This document shows, piece after piece, positions 63,613 through 64,000 of a DNA stretch of 64,000 nucleotides. The first letter of the stretch is position 1; each line of letters begins with the position of its first letter. The notes below the pieces were generated by a model, which worked only from the letters and a program-made list of their open reading frames with translations, was not told the DNA's origin and did not search any database. The stretch is from Bacteroidota bacterium (GTDB lineage: Bacteria; Bacteroidota; Bacteroidia; B-17B0; Aurantibacillaceae): assembly GCA_021156365.1 (NCBI GenBank), contig JAJNDK010000002.1:248001-312000 (forward strand), written 5' to 3'. A program made the translations under genes and the position numbers.

Positions 63613-64000
63613 CTATTCATCTCCTGAGAGATGCAGGAAGGCCCAATCGAGCAAAACAAGATCTTTGGCATTAAGCTGGTCCCCTGTCGTTTCCTGGCTT
63701 CTTAGCCCATATACCCCCACAACGTGGCGCTGCCCGTTTTCTATAGGTTCCATCTTGTCTTTGGTGCGGATATAGATGCTGTGATAAAACTTCCCTTGTA
63801 GTACAAGCGGGAATTTCAGTTCGCAGACAAACCAGCCCGTATAGTCGCCGATCTTCAGTCGCCGGGTGATAGTGGTACTGAGCGGCAGTGCCGGAAGCAG
63901 CTTATGTGTATGGCGGCCATAGGGAGCAAGGCGGATCCCGCGGCCAGGCAGTGCGGAATAGCGATGGTTGATGCCTGCAAAGAACACACGCGGATCCACA
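63613..64000 (-). CDS. C-terminal part of a gene of unknown function
   Basis: The frame is open to the right edge of the window, so only the last about 128 codons are visible. The visible part (for example GDYTGWFVCELKFPLVLQGK and QETTGDQLNAKDLVLLDWAF) is beta-rich and shows no motif I recognise. The stop lies about 100 bases upstream of the flippase start, on the same strand. Confidence 0.6.
   Translation of the reverse strand, partial: VDPRVFFAGINHRYSALPGRGIRLAPYGRHTHKLLPALPLSTTITRRLKIGDYTGWFVCELKFPLVLQGKFYHSIYIRTKDKMEPIENGQRHVVGVYGLRSQETTGDQLNAKDLVLLDWAFLHLSGDE

Noticed and set aside
1-64000. Search for tRNA, rRNA, riboswitch, prophage or insertion sequence
   Set aside because: No intergenic gap shows a cloverleaf, a known riboswitch core, transposase or integrase; the gaps are short and mostly contain promoters, terminators or the repeats listed.

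Overview
The window comes from a chromosome of the phylum Bacteroidota. Three secreted proteins end in type IX secretion (T9SS) sorting domains. Many promoters show the TAnnTTTG -7 box of this phylum. Other typical content includes a CHAT-TPR protein, a DUF5686 protein, LytS/LytTR regulators, a lamin-tail-domain adhesin and a PNGase F-like enzyme. Ribosomal protein L32 is a zinc-free form. I do not assign a family or genus. I found no rRNA, tRNA, CRISPR array, insertion sequence, prophage or integrase. The window looks like ordinary core chromosome with scattered short repeats.

Layout. 1-9.3 kb: the 3' part of a TPR/CHAT caspase-like protease gene, then a secreted berberine-bridge-type flavoenzyme and a cysteine desulfurase, probably one operon. 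A T9SS M43 metalloprotease with a small secreted partner follows, then a second, divergent-type cysteine desulfurase on the other strand. 9.5-14.4 kb: DUF5686 outer-membrane protein, AhpD-like protein, and a LytS/LytTR two-component pair. 14.5-24.1 kb: mfd with an orphan histidine kinase, a NupG-type nucleoside transporter, an OmpA lipoprotein/MscL envelope group, a toxin-antitoxin locus whose toxin is frameshifted, and a SPOUT rRNA/tRNA methylase. 24.2-29.3 kb: a large five-module secreted protein. 29.4-39.7 kb: thioesterase, HemJ, a double-ATPase oligopeptide ABC protein, PolX with ispD, a secreted PNGase F-like glycosidase, GH3 and tadA. 39.7-48 kb: an AsmA-like protein and an alpha-2-macroglobulin. 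48.2-50.6 kb: a sugar-nucleotide-reductase-like SDR and a GT-C-like membrane protein.

50.8-55.7 kb is the fatty-acid cluster yceD-rpmF-plsX-fabH-accB-accC, which joins L32 synthesis to phospholipid and malonyl-CoA supply. After an acetyltransferase-like gene, 56.8-63.5 kb on the minus strand holds a DsbD-alpha-like protein, two small proteins of unknown function, tilS, pgk, a Tim44-like protein, dut and a lipid-linked glycan flippase. The last gene is cut by the window edge.

The most unusual items are not a new multi-gene machine but smaller things. A 16-18 bp palindrome (core CCCGATAGCTATCGGG) occurs three times, once inside the coding sequence of a cysteine desulfurase. A nested four-hairpin repeat lies between tilS and pgk. 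A ParE-type toxin is broken by one extra base while its antitoxin is intact. The PolX protein appears to lack the polymerase carboxylates while keeping its PHP nuclease site. A CHAT protease gene is tightly coupled to a probable bicovalent flavoenzyme. Several -7 boxes sit only 4-8 bases from the start codon, which suggests leaderless transcripts.
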